Assembly (NCBI GenBank): GCA_964556895.1
Contig: CAZKYC010000006.1
Coordinates: forward strand, 1 to 64,000
DNA length: 64,000 nt
Source of the DNA: Hinthialibacter sp964556895
GTDB taxonomy: Bacteria; Hinthialibacterota; Hinthialibacteria; Hinthialibacterales; Hinthialibacteraceae
Direction: 5' to 3'
Shown: in pieces, positions 52,428 through 61,116 of the stretch
Position numbering within the stretch: position 1 is the stretch's first letter
Layout: each line of letters starts with the position of its first letter
Translations under genes and position numbers: made by a program
The notes under the pieces: model-generated
What the model was told of the DNA's origin: nothing
Database searches by the model: none
The model's input: the letters and a program-made list of their open reading frames with translations, nothing else

Positions 52428-52629
52428 CTATCAACGCCCCTTTTTCATTGAATAAGTGAACGAGTCTAGCATCAGCGATTCAGGCGTAGTAGTGTCACTT
52501 TTCATTGTTGGTTGTCATTAAAATTTTAGTAACACCAATGTCTGTAAAGAATCATTACAGCAATAATCCAATTTTTTAGCGAATTTTGGGGTGAAACGGC
52601 TAAAACTATTACTGTTTTCTCGGCAAGGA

Positions 52630-52675
52630 TGCTATAATTTAGTTAAATTTAGTCGAGTAGATTGTATGCTATAAT
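52630..52675 (+). promoter_or_regulatory. Two tandem extended -10 promoters before the helical protein gene
   Basis: The text ATGCTATAAT occurs twice (-10 boxes at 52633-52638 and 52670-52675), each with a TG one base upstream, the extended -10 motif. No clear -35 boxes. The 361-bp interval 52428-52788 otherwise holds no recognised element. Confidence 0.5.
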
Positions 52676-52788
52676 ACGATTTTATTTCGAGGAATTGCTA
52701 TATCATTTCAACGTTTGCATTCATTTGGTTTGGAAGCCTGATTGTAATGCAATGAATTGAGTAGCCTCCTAGACAGATTGCGGGAGCT

Positions 52789-53940
52789 ATGTCGACAGTG
52801 ATTGCCCATGAGATCTTATATGACGAGTCGGTCTGCCAACATTTAGACCGGGTCTGCGTCGCACGCACGTCATTCGAAGAAATGACGGGCACCCCCCACC
52901 CATGGGAAGTCATGAACGGCGCCATAAATTCCGTCCAAAATCAATTTCTTCAAATTGAAAACGATCTGAGCGCCAACCATAAAGATGGCGACTTGACTTG
53001 TGTCAAGACCGCGCAGGGCGCGTTTTGGATCAACAAAAACGGGGTTGATTCGGTTATTGATGAGCTAAACCACCATATTGGCCGGGTGTCTCGCAAAGGC
53101 CCTGTTCCTCTCTGGAATTACACGTCGATTGAACTGTTCACCCAGATTTTGGATAACCTGAAACGGCTGATCATTACCACTAGCCATGACCGGGTTGAAC
53201 TCAAGCGAATCGAAACATTGTTGAACGGAACAAGCAACTCCGTTCTTCAAGAGCTCAACAAAGCCAACACGGCGCTTGATGAATTATTGGGCAAGATCAA
53301 ACAACATGCGCCTCACGTTTCGCTGGCCAGCCAGCCTGACGTGGTTTTGTATGAACGCGCCCGAATCACGTTTGACCTGCTCCAAAAACACCTCAAAACC
53401 GAACAACAACTTGGCTATGACCGCGCGACGCTAAAACAGGCGTATGATTTACTTGAATCGCGGTGCGGGTTCAAAATCAAAAATTTCCGCCAACGAATTC
53501 AGGCGTTCATGCTGGCGTTTCGTGATGAATTGCGTCAAAGCGAAATTCTCCAACTGTTGTTGTCTAGCCGCTGGGGACTCACACTATCATCTCTTGAGAA
53601 ACCCTCAGAGTCGCTAACCGGCCTGATTCGGATTATTCGAAAAGAAACCGACTGGTTTTCGGCGTTTGTCTCTTCGCGCGATACCGAATTAGGCCCATCC
53701 CCTTCAGCAATCCACGCTCTGGCGATGGCTGAGAAAGCTGACTATCAGTTCACTCATGGCAAGCCCAGCGAAGAAGAACTCGCGGGCCGCGCCCTGAGCG
53801 ATGATGAAATTCAACAACTTCTCGCCAGCGACAAAACCGAATCAGAAAATGAGGTTGACGTTGCTGACGCGCCTTCTGGCGCATCCAAGCCAAAGAAAAG
53901 CGCCCACCGAATGGCCTTCACCTCGCGCGGCCGCCGGTAA
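52789..53940 (+). CDS. Unknown helical cytoplasmic protein with a FliM-like C-terminal peptide
   Basis: 383 aa, largely predicted helices, no signal or membrane segment; GGGAG lies 5 nt before the ATG. No family recognised. Near the C-terminus ALSDDEIQQLLAS closely resembles the LSQxEIDALL peptide of FliM/FliN that binds CheY-like receivers, followed by a charged tail ending in KKSAHRMAFTSRGRR. It could dock a response regulator. No motility genes are nearby. Confidence 0.65.
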   Translation: MSTVIAHEILYDESVCQHLDRVCVARTSFEEMTGTPHPWEVMNGAINSVQNQFLQIENDLSANHKDGDLTCVKTAQGAFWINKNGVDSVIDELNHHIGRVSRKGPVPLWNYTSIELFTQILDNLKRLIITTSHDRVELKRIETLLNGTSNSVLQELNKANTALDELLGKIKQHAPHVSLASQPDVVLYERARITFDLLQKHLKTEQQLGYDRATLKQAYDLLESRCGFKIKNFRQRIQAFMLAFRDELRQSEILQLLLSSRWGLTLSSLEKPSESLTGLIRIIRKETDWFSAFVSSRDTELGPSPSAIHALAMAEKADYQFTHGKPSEEELAGRALSDDEIQQLLASDKTESENEVDVADAPSGASKPKKSAHRMAFTSRGRR

Positions 53941-54032
53941 ATCATGCCTGCGTTTTATTTAGTCTCACCTTGGGCGAGAATTGCGCTTGTTATATACTAT
54001 GTTCATTGACCATTAATTTGAGGAAACAATTT

Positions 54033-54884
54033 ATGAACGCATTGTTTCGCGCCGTTTGGGTTTTGGTGGCGCTTCTCGTTATACAGTCGGCTTCTGTTGC
54101 GCAAGATTCTGTCATTATAGAAATTCCCGGATTGGCGGAAGGCGCCAGACCCATTGAACTTGTACGCATTCCGGCGGGGTCGTTTGTTATGGGTACCCCG
54201 CTTGACCAAAAAGAGCGTTGGCCTGAAGAGTTCCCTCCCCACGAAGTCACCATCTCAAACGATTTTTATATCGGCAAGTATGAAGTCACCCAGGCGCAGT
54301 GGTACGCCGTCGAAGACGGCAGACCGTCTCGCTATGAATTTCCGTTAGATGAAAACCATCCAGTCGAGACCGTCTCCTGGCGTAACATTGAAGATTTCTT
54401 TGAACAACTCGCAGAAGATGGGGTTGGCCCGTTTCGCCTGCCCACCGAAGCCGAGTGGGAATACGCCTGTAAAGCGGGCACGACGACTCCCTATTTTTGG
54501 GGCGAAACCAGCGGCCCGATCAGCACCTACGCTTGGTATTTCTCTAACGCGCGCGACCGCCATAAACCGGTTGGGCAAAAGTTGCCCAACCCTTGGGGGC
54601 TGTTTGATATGACGGGCAACGTGTTTGAGATTTGTTTTGACGATTGGCGCGACGGGTTTGAACGCGAGCCGCAAGTCGACCCCGTCGTTGAACGCGATAC
54701 CCGCTTTCGTGTGATTAAAGGCGGCGGCTATAAAAGCAACGCACACCGCACCCGCCCGGGCTGGCGCTATTTTACTGAAGACACCCGTCGAAACTTTAAC
54801 TTCGGGTTTAGAGTCGCGATGGACGTCGAAAACCTGCCGTCAACCCAAATTCAAACCAGCGTATCAGACTGGCCGCTTCATTAA
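54033..54884 (+). CDS. Secreted SUMF1/formylglycine-generating-enzyme-like protein lacking the catalytic Cys pair
   Basis: 283 aa from ATG 54033 (GAGGAAAC upstream), with a signal peptide (NALFRAVWVLVALLVIQSAS). The FGE-sulfatase (SUMF1) fold is clear: PAGSFVMGTP, IGKYEVTQAQWYAV, FRLPTEAEWEYACKAG, GLFDMTGNVFEICFDDWRDG and the C-terminal GFRVAMD. Where true FGE has a Cys pair around the RGGSW...CR segment, this reads VIKGGGYKSNAHRTRPGW with no Cys. It is therefore unlikely to mature the sulfatase at 23.3 kb and more likely a surface recognition or non-FGE domain. Its 3' end overlaps the convergent cbiO by 21 bp. Confidence 0.88.
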   Translation: MNALFRAVWVLVALLVIQSASVAQDSVIIEIPGLAEGARPIELVRIPAGSFVMGTPLDQKERWPEEFPPHEVTISNDFYIGKYEVTQAQWYAVEDGRPSRYEFPLDENHPVETVSWRNIEDFFEQLAEDGVGPFRLPTEAEWEYACKAGTTTPYFWGETSGPISTYAWYFSNARDRHKPVGQKLPNPWGLFDMTGNVFEICFDDWRDGFEREPQVDPVVERDTRFRVIKGGGYKSNAHRTRPGWRYFTEDTRRNFNFGFRVAMDVENLPSTQIQTSVSDWPLH

Positions 54885-55607
54885 AAAGCCGGGCGTTTCG
54901 AGACCGTGTTTTTCCATCAATTCTTGGTTGCGGAGAATTTCACCGACCGGGCCTGACGCCTGAATGGCGCCTTCATCTAATAAGACAACACGCTCACAGG
55001 TTTCGCAGATAAGATCTAAATTATGGCTGGAGATGATTCGCGTCACTGGCAGCGAATTTACTATTTTCACCAGTTCCCGCCGCCCACGCGGGTCCAGGTC
55101 GCTCGAAGGCTCATCTAACAACAAGACATCCGGCTGCATGGCGAGAATGCCCGCGATCGCTACGCGGCGTTTTTCACCGCCTGACAAATGAAACGGTAAA
55201 CGAGATTTGAACGACTCGTCTAAGCCCACTTGTTTCATTGATTCATCAACGCGTTGTTTCGCTTCTTCAATAGATAATCCCAAATTGAGCGGGCCGAATG
55301 CGATATCTTCTTCTACGCTGGCGTGAAACACCTGGTCGTCGGTTTGTTGAAATACGATGCCGAGCTTTTGATGAACTTGTTTTCGCCCTTCAGGCGTCGA
55401 CAGTTCACAGCCAGCGACAACCACGCTGCCATCGAATTGGTCGCTGACTCCAGCGAGAACTTGAAACAAGGTAGTCTTGCCGGCGCCGTTAGGCCCAACC
55501 AAGCCCACGCGCTGACCGTGTTTGATGTGTAGATTCACTCCATTGAGCGCGGCCCGCCCATCCGGGTAACAGAAATGCAAGTCAGAAATTTCAATTAAGC
55601 AACTCAA
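54864..55607 (-). CDS. cbiO: Cobalt/nickel ECF-type ABC transporter ATPase CbiO
   Basis: 247 aa. Walker A GPNGAGKTTLFQV, Q-loop GIVFQQTDDQVF typical of ECF ATPases, signature LSGGEKRRVAIA, Walker B VLLLDEPSSDLD and switch His in ISSHNLD. Starts 4 bp inside the cbiQ stop (ATGA). It should power metal uptake with CbiQ. Confidence 0.95.
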   Translation of the reverse strand: MSCLIEISDLHFCYPDGRAALNGVNLHIKHGQRVGLVGPNGAGKTTLFQVLAGVSDQFDGSVVVAGCELSTPEGRKQVHQKLGIVFQQTDDQVFHASVEEDIAFGPLNLGLSIEEAKQRVDESMKQVGLDESFKSRLPFHLSGGEKRRVAIAGILAMQPDVLLLDEPSSDLDPRGRRELVKIVNSLPVTRIISSHNLDLICETCERVVLLDEGAIQASGPVGEILRNQELMEKHGLETPGFLMKRPV

Positions 55608-56368
55608 AATGCGGCTCCCAAAACCCTATTTGCATACACAAGAACAGACGCCAGAATCACGCAAACCGTGAACGCTACGACATCGCCCGTTTGGGTTTGA
55701 AAGGTATGCAGGCGCTGAATGCGGCCATCATACCCACGACACTTCATCGCATGATGGACGCGCTCGGTTCGTTCGAGGCTGCGCACGAGCGTCATGCCAA
55801 TCACATTCGCCCAGGTTTGATAGACGCGCATGGTCGCCCGGTTTTCAAACGCGCGCACCGCCAGCGCACAACGAATTCGCACAAATTCCACCCACAACGT
55901 GTGAATATATCGAAACGTCAACAAAGCGATCTGGACTAGCGTCTTGGGGCAATACAACGCTTCAATCGCCTGCAGCAGGCGGTTCATGGGGGTGGTATAG
56001 ACCAATGCAATGGAGAACGACACCACTGCCACCGCGCGAAGATAGAGCAACAAGGCGAGATTGACGCCCTCGCGGGTGGCGTAGTATCCAGGAAGAATCT
56101 CTTGCCCAGGCGCGCTGAATGGCAACACGATAAAGCATGGAACCAGGAAAAGATGCACTGCCCCTAACCGTGTCGCTATAACGTTGACCGGCAGCCTGGC
56201 TATGGAGAGTGACGCCAATGAAACAAGCGACGCCGTTGCCGCAGCGGTTAACGAACCAACCGTCGCGCTAACGCCAGTAAGAAGAACAAATGCGGCAAAC
56301 TTCCAACGGGCGTCCCAGCGATGGATGACCGAACCAAGTTGGGCGCATTGTTCAATTCTTAGATCCAA
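55604..56368 (-). CDS. cbiQ: Cobalt/nickel ECF transporter transmembrane component CbiQ
   Basis: 254 aa with four or five membrane helices. The coupling-helix motifs of ECF T-components (Ala-Arg-Gly type) appear as ALAVRAFENRA and RVHHAMKCRGYDGR. It overlaps the His-rich gene before it by 17 bp and the ATPase after it by 4 bp. Confidence 0.93.
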   Translation of the reverse strand: MDLRIEQCAQLGSVIHRWDARWKFAAFVLLTGVSATVGSLTAAATASLVSLASLSIARLPVNVIATRLGAVHLFLVPCFIVLPFSAPGQEILPGYYATREGVNLALLLYLRAVAVVSFSIALVYTTPMNRLLQAIEALYCPKTLVQIALLTFRYIHTLWVEFVRIRCALAVRAFENRATMRVYQTWANVIGMTLVRSLERTERVHHAMKCRGYDGRIQRLHTFQTQTGDVVAFTVCVILASVLVYANRVLGAAF

Positions 56369-56930
56369 GAGCCTCTAACCGTTTCTCAATGGCTTTCAAC
56401 CGCTGGTTGGCGCGATAGGCGAACCAGGCTGATACCAAACTTGTCAAAAATATAAAGGCAATGAGAATTCTCACTGGTTGGCTCAATGGGCTTTGGGTTG
56501 ATTTGGCCACTCGAACTTCGCTTTTCCCGCCTTCTTCGTTATGTTCATGGTCTTGATCATGGTCGTGGTCTTGATCGCCATGCACATGAATTCGCTGAGA
56601 CATTGACGCTTTCAAAGCGTCAATGTCTTCATGAGTCACCGTAATTTCATTCTGATGGCCGCGGCCCGCAAACACACGAATAGTAAACACATCATGGCCA
56701 GGCAAGTCGGTCATGTAATGGCCATGATCATCCATCTTGCCTTGATGAAAAACGCCGCCATCAGGCGTTAACAGCGACACCTCGGCGCCAGCGGTCGGCT
56801 CATCGTCGCCCATCCAGGCTTCGATTTTGAGATGATCGTGGTCCAGCGAATAGGCGATGTCTAAACTGTGGGAATGCGCCGATGCAACAACGAATGCGAC
56901 CACGAAAAAAGTTGTGATGAATTGTTTCAT
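56352..56930 (-). CDS. Periplasmic His-rich, membrane-anchored accessory protein (NikL/CbiL-like)
   Basis: 192 aa from ATG 56930 (GAGGATCG upstream); an upstream extension to 57056 has no ribosome site. A signal peptide ends near SAHSHS, followed by a small beta-sandwich domain (EAWMGDDEPTAGAEVSLLTP), then a very His/Asp-rich stretch HVHGDQDHDHDQDHEHN (around residue 135) and a single C-terminal membrane helix. It resembles the accessory NikL/CbiL-type proteins of nickel/cobalt ECF importers and likely gathers metal outside the membrane. Confidence 0.8.
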   Translation of the reverse strand: MKQFITTFFVVAFVVASAHSHSLDIAYSLDHDHLKIEAWMGDDEPTAGAEVSLLTPDGGVFHQGKMDDHGHYMTDLPGHDVFTIRVFAGRGHQNEITVTHEDIDALKASMSQRIHVHGDQDHDHDQDHEHNEEGGKSEVRVAKSTQSPLSQPVRILIAFIFLTSLVSAWFAYRANQRLKAIEKRLEALGSKN

Positions 56931-57140
56931 GTCGATCCTCAACTCGTTGAAATATGGTTCGCATATAGTAATACGAAATATTAAATAATATGAAGGGAGA
57001 GACATCGCTTCAGTTACAAACAACCATATTTCATACCAGAATAGCCTTGTAAACATTGATTGCTATGCTCATTCATCCATTGAAAAAATTCAAAAAAAAA
57101 TTGTTGACAATGAGATTAAATCATAGTAGCTTTTTAGTCA

Positions 57141-57375
57141 GATGAGACAAAGCGGTTTGGTTCTCAGCGAACTCAACCAAGGTCTCAACCGGGAGGGCGA
57201 CTGGTATCGCCCCATGAGGCGGCTCCCCCTGATCGGGAACACCTCGTCGCATACATCCGCCGCCAGGCGGACCATAGAAAGGTTAGGCGTTCATGATTGG
57301 AGAAACGCCGCCGGATGCGTAGCGAAGGGGCCATCCGTCCAAACCAGGTGGCTCCTTCCTCTGTGAGACCTCCGC
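57141..57375 (+). ncRNA. Candidate structured non-coding RNA or leader, identity unknown
   Basis: A multi-hairpin region: outer stem GGTCTCA (57181-57187)/TGAGACC (57364-57370), and inner stems GGCGA/TCGCC, GGCGTT/AACGCC (57286-57309) and GGATG/CATCC (57313-57336). A perfect TTGACA (57104-57109) lies ~35 bp upstream, with only a weak -10. I find no match to 6S, SRP, RNase P, tmRNA or cobalamin riboswitch core motifs. It lies in the 980-bp interval 56931-57910 and abuts a family-A repeat. Confidence 0.35.
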
Positions 57376-57381
57376 GTGTTT

Positions 57382-57552
57382 TAAGGTTCTTCGGATATTT
57401 GAGTACTTCCCTTGCTGGATGACCTGAAATTTGGTCAAAAAACGATATTCGTCCTATCAATAATAGACAATCTAACTCAGGCATGGGTGCAACTCTGTGA
57501 GCGCCTGTGCAACAAAGCGGAGCGGCGCCGAAGCGAGCAGAGTTGTACCCAT
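57382..57552. repeat. Dispersed family-A repeat copy 2 (~171 bp) with terminal hairpin
   Basis: Nearly identical to 6914-7080 over ~100 bp (CTTGCTGGATGACCTGAAAT and on), with the same 66-bp end hairpin (57485-57550): arms GGGTGCAACTCTG and CAGAGTTGTACCC. The end hairpin also matches the tandem units at 4.2-4.9 kb in its GAGCGCCTGTGCAA part. Confidence 0.88.
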
Positions 57553-57910
57553 ACCAAATACGACGATAAAAAAATCTTCCTTGAGAGCGTGTCTGGAAAT
57601 TTTAATTCAATTTGTGAGAACATATCCAAATCTCGGATGATCTTGTTTTAAACCCTCTCGTTCCATTCATCAACAACCACGTTTCACACACCACTCAACT
57701 GTTTAGACGTGACGTATTTACTGGTCGAATTAATTGCCACACCCCATTCCACCCACAACATTTCGTCCCTATAATACAAGTCGTTAATCAGCAGGCGTCA
57801 ACGCCGCGAGTGAGTTGGTTTCATTCTTGTCGCCCCGCTGTCAGCCCAACATCCTGTGAGTTCACACAGCGGCACAATCTTTTTGAGTGTATATGAGGTT
57901 TTTTTTGTTT

Positions 57911-59347
57911 ATGAAACTGCCAACGATAATCCAAGGGGGCATGGGCGTCGGCGTCTCAAATTGGAATCTCGCAAAAACGGTTTCAAAGATGGGCCATCTC
58001 GGCGTAGTCTCTGGAACAGCGCTCGACTCGGTATTCGCCCGCAGGCTCCAACACGGCGACCCAGACGGCCACATCAAGAGAGCTCTCGACCACTTCCCTG
58101 TATCTGAGATCGCCCATCGAGTTTACAACAAATACTTTATTCCATGCGGCAAGGCCATCGACCAGGCGTTTAAGCGGATCCCGATGCAGTCGCTGACGCC
58201 GAGCAAGCTGCTTCAAGAGATTACGATCTGTGCGAATTTTGTCGAAGTGTTTCTCGCCAAAGAAGGCCATGACGGCAAAGTCGGTATTAACTATTTAGAA
58301 AAGATTCAAATGCCCAACTTGGCCTCAATCTATGGCGCCATGTTAGCGGGCGTTGATTATGTCTTGATGGGCGCTGGCATCCCCCGTGAAATTCCAGGGG
58401 TGTTAGACAAATACGTCACTCATGAGCCAGCCGAACTCAAAGTCAAAGTCGACAACACGGACGAATCGTACTCCATGAAGTTTGATCCGCAAACCATTGT
58501 TGGCCCTCTCACCGAATCGCTGAAACGCCCTGACTTTTTGGCGATAATCTCTTCCGCGACCTTGGCGATTACTCTCGCCAGAAAATCATCCGGCAAAGTA
58601 AACGGGTTTGTCGTTGAAGGCTATGACGCTGGCGGTCATAACGCGCCGCCGCGCGGCCAACTCAAGATCGATGATAACGGCGAACCGATATACGGTGAAA
58701 AAGATGAAATTGATCTAAATAAAATCGGCAATCTCGGTTTGCCCTTCTGGCTGGCAGGCTCGTACGGTTCGCCGGAACGGATTCAACAGGCCTTAGATGA
58801 AGGCGCCGCTGGCGTCCAACTGGGAACGCCGTTCGCCTTTTGCCGTGAATCAGGCCTCGAAGAAGTCATGCGAACTCAAGTAATCGAAAAGATATTAAAC
58901 GACGACATCGACGTTTTGACCGATGCCAAAGCGTCTCCCACCGGTTTTCCCTTCAAAGTTGTTCAAGCCGAAGGGACGCTCGCGAAACAAGACATGTACG
59001 AAGAACGGCCTCGAATTTGTGATTTGGGCTATCTACGAACGCCCTTCAAGAGTAAGTCGGGCGACATTGGCTATCGTTGCCCGTCCGAACCTGTTGAAGA
59101 CTATGTGCGCAAAGAAGGCGACGCTGAAGTAACAAAAGGCCGTAAATGCCTCTGCAACGGCCTCTTCGCTAACATCGGCCAAAGCCAGTTACAGCGGACC
59201 GGTTACACAGAGAAGCCTCTACTGACTTCAGGAAAAGATTTATCCGTCATCAAGCAGTTCATTCGACCGGGCCAACTGTCGTACTCGGCTGAAGATGTAA
59301 TCAATGCGCTTTGCCCTAAGCCTAAAATGGAACCCGCATTGGCGTAA
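57911..59347 (+). CDS. Nitronate monooxygenase (2-nitropropane dioxygenase family)
   Basis: A 478-aa FMN-dependent TIM-barrel enzyme; the ATG at 57911 opens LPTIIQGGMGVGVSNW, where the family starts. In-frame GTG 57887 and ATG 57893 are alternatives. Other features: YVLMGAGIPREIPG, FVVEGYDAGGHNAPPRG, LPFWLAGSYGSPERIQQALD and GAAGVQLGTPFAF. It is longer than fungal/bacterial NMO (~320-360 aa) because of an added C-terminal Cys-containing segment (GYRCPSEPVEDYV, KCLCNGLFANIGQ). Oxidises nitronates; the physiological substrate is unknown. A TATAAT (57770-57775) upstream could be its -10. Confidence 0.92.
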   Translation: MKLPTIIQGGMGVGVSNWNLAKTVSKMGHLGVVSGTALDSVFARRLQHGDPDGHIKRALDHFPVSEIAHRVYNKYFIPCGKAIDQAFKRIPMQSLTPSKLLQEITICANFVEVFLAKEGHDGKVGINYLEKIQMPNLASIYGAMLAGVDYVLMGAGIPREIPGVLDKYVTHEPAELKVKVDNTDESYSMKFDPQTIVGPLTESLKRPDFLAIISSATLAITLARKSSGKVNGFVVEGYDAGGHNAPPRGQLKIDDNGEPIYGEKDEIDLNKIGNLGLPFWLAGSYGSPERIQQALDEGAAGVQLGTPFAFCRESGLEEVMRTQVIEKILNDDIDVLTDAKASPTGFPFKVVQAEGTLAKQDMYEERPRICDLGYLRTPFKSKSGDIGYRCPSEPVEDYVRKEGDAEVTKGRKCLCNGLFANIGQSQLQRTGYTEKPLLTSGKDLSVIKQFIRPGQLSYSAEDVINALCPKPKMEPALA

Positions 59348-59373
59348 TGATTTCTTGCGTCTTACAAATTCTA

Positions 59374-59403
59374 TCAAGGCGAAGCCAATCGGCTTCGCCT
59401 TGA
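59374..59403 (+). terminator. Perfect 13-bp hairpin after the monooxygenase gene
   Basis: TCAAGGCGAAGCC-AATC-GGCTTCGCCTTGA, 27 bp after the stop. The following tract (ATCGTTA) is only weakly T-rich, so termination may be partial. Confidence 0.7.
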
Positions 59404-59476
59404 ATCGTTATAGGCCTTTCTTTTATAGTAGTTAGCAAGATGTTGTTTGTGATTTCTTCTTCGGGGAGAATCCAGC

Positions 59477-60892
59477 ATGTCAGACAGCGGCGCATTGGAG
59501 ACAATGTCTTCGCGGCTTGATCAATTGTATGAATTTGATCGAGAACCCGTCAGCGAAGACAAATTACACAGCGGGGGCCGTTTCGCCGCCGTTTTTTCAG
59601 GCGAGCACGTCGCCGGTACGGAGTTTGTCATTGGCGCCTTTTTTGTTCTTCACGGCGTCAACGCGTTTGACTTGCTGGTCGGCCTCTTAATCGGCAACCT
59701 TCTTGCTGTGCTTTCATGGACTCTGGTCTGCGCTCCCATCGCGACCCAGGTTCGGCTAACCCTCTATTGGTACCTGCGAAAAATCGCCGGGCCGGGCGTC
59801 ATGGTTCTCTACAACCTCGCCAATGCGTTTTTGTATTGTATTCTTGCGGGCGCGATGATCTCAGTCGCCGCGACCGCGGTCGGCATCCCATTCAATATTG
59901 AGATGCCCAGCCTGAGCGATGTGTACCCAAACAGCCTGGGCTGGGTGTTGGTTGTTATCGGCGTCGGCTCCGTTGTCGGTGTTGTCGCGGTCATGGGCTT
60001 CAAGCGCGTCAGCCAGTTTTCGAGCATCTGCGTCCCTTGGATGTTCATGGTGTTTATCGCCGGGGCGATTGCGGTGTTGCCGCAATTAGGCGAGATCAAC
60101 AGCGTAAGCGACTTCTGGACGATTGCGAAAACCAAAGTCTGGACAGGCGCTCCCGTCGAGGGCCAAGAACAACTAGGGATGATGCACATCATCTTTTTCG
60201 CCTGGTTTTGTAATCTCGCCATGCACATCGGCCTGTCAGACATGGCGCTGTTTCGCTATGCAAAAAATTGGACGGTAGGATTGTATTCGGCGTTGGGCAT
60301 GTACCTCGGCCATTATCTCGCCTGGATCTGTTCAGGCATCATGGTCGCCGCCTATGGACATAAAATCGAACCGGGGTTGATGGCCTATTCAGCCTGTGGG
60401 CTGGCTGGCGCTATCGCCGTAGTCATCGCGGGATGGACCACCGCCAACCCGACGATTTACCGCTCGGGGCTGGCCCTACAGATCGTCACGCCCAACTGGC
60501 CGCGCTGGGTGACAACAGTGATCGCGTTTGTCGTCGCCACCGGGCTTGCCTGCTTTCCGGGGTTTGTGATGAACCTTCTCGACTTTGTCGCGATCTATGG
60601 CATCATCCTCATGCCGATTGGCGCCATCGTGTTCGCTGAACACTGGCTGTTCCCTCTGTTAGGTCTAGAGCAATATTGGGCCGAAGAGCGGGGCGTACTC
60701 ATCAACTGGCCCGCGTTACTCACCTGGATTAGCGTCCTTCTCGCCTGCTGGTTGCCGATGGGTTGGCTGGGCTTGCACCTGTTTTTCCGGTGGCTGCCCG
60801 GATACATCCTTGCGTTAGGGCTTTATATTGTATTGTGTATGATTTGGGGCGTTGGTCAAAAACCAGCCGCTTCAACAGGAGGAGCGTCATGA
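59477..60892 (+). CDS. NCS1-like (purine-cytosine permease type) membrane transporter
   Basis: 471 aa, about 12 helices. The N-terminal cytoplasmic segment ends in GGRFAAVFSGEHVAGTEFVIG, a family landmark; LRKIAGPGVMVLYNLANAF, AWFCNLAMHIGLSDMALFRY and WTTANPTIYRSGLALQI follow. NCS1 carriers usually bring in nucleobases, hydantoins or thiamine precursors with Na+ or H+. Here the next two genes overlap as ATGA and lead to a sugar isomerase, so the cargo may be a sugar or sugar-like compound (inference). Confidence 0.85.
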   Translation: MSDSGALETMSSRLDQLYEFDREPVSEDKLHSGGRFAAVFSGEHVAGTEFVIGAFFVLHGVNAFDLLVGLLIGNLLAVLSWTLVCAPIATQVRLTLYWYLRKIAGPGVMVLYNLANAFLYCILAGAMISVAATAVGIPFNIEMPSLSDVYPNSLGWVLVVIGVGSVVGVVAVMGFKRVSQFSSICVPWMFMVFIAGAIAVLPQLGEINSVSDFWTIAKTKVWTGAPVEGQEQLGMMHIIFFAWFCNLAMHIGLSDMALFRYAKNWTVGLYSALGMYLGHYLAWICSGIMVAAYGHKIEPGLMAYSACGLAGAIAVVIAGWTTANPTIYRSGLALQIVTPNWPRWVTTVIAFVVATGLACFPGFVMNLLDFVAIYGIILMPIGAIVFAEHWLFPLLGLEQYWAEERGVLINWPALLTWISVLLACWLPMGWLGLHLFFRWLPGYILALGLYIVLCMIWGVGQKPAASTGGAS

Positions 60893-61116
60893 GAGCGGTC
60901 TGTGGATCGGTAGCGGTCGCCGCAATTCTGGTTTGTATCATCAGCCCTTTGCGTGTGTTTTTCGGGATGCCGAGCGGCGACTATGAACAAGATTTTAGTT
61001 CATTCAAAACGCTATTTAACGGGGCGACATTGCTCTGGTTTTTGAGCGCGCCCTATTGGATGGCGCCCGACTTGTTTACCCCAAAACCAAACGATGAGGA
61101 CAATTCGGAATCATGA
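60889..61116 (+). CDS. Small two-helix membrane protein coupled to the permease
   Basis: 75 aa from ATG 60889, which overlaps the permease stop as ATGA after AGGAGGAGC. A longer reading from 60763 overlaps the permease and is a shadow. Two hydrophobic segments (GSVAVAAILVCIISPLRVFF, NGATLLWFLSAPYWMAPDLF) lie either side of a polar stretch. No family known; its placement suggests a small accessory subunit. Confidence 0.8.
   Translation: MRAVCGSVAVAAILVCIISPLRVFFGMPSGDYEQDFSSFKTLFNGATLLWFLSAPYWMAPDLFTPKPNDEDNSES

Noticed and set aside
57185..57484. 99-aa minus-strand ORF in the structured interval
   Set aside because: Trp/Arg-rich composition typical of translated structured DNA; it spans the boundary of a repeat.
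56931..57910. Cobalamin or Ni/Co riboswitch upstream of the CbiQO genes
   Set aside because: I looked for B12-box and related core motifs on the minus strand and found none.
60763..60888. N-terminal extension of the small membrane protein
   Set aside because: Overlaps the permease gene entirely; the ATG at 60889 has AGGAGGAG and ATGA overlap.
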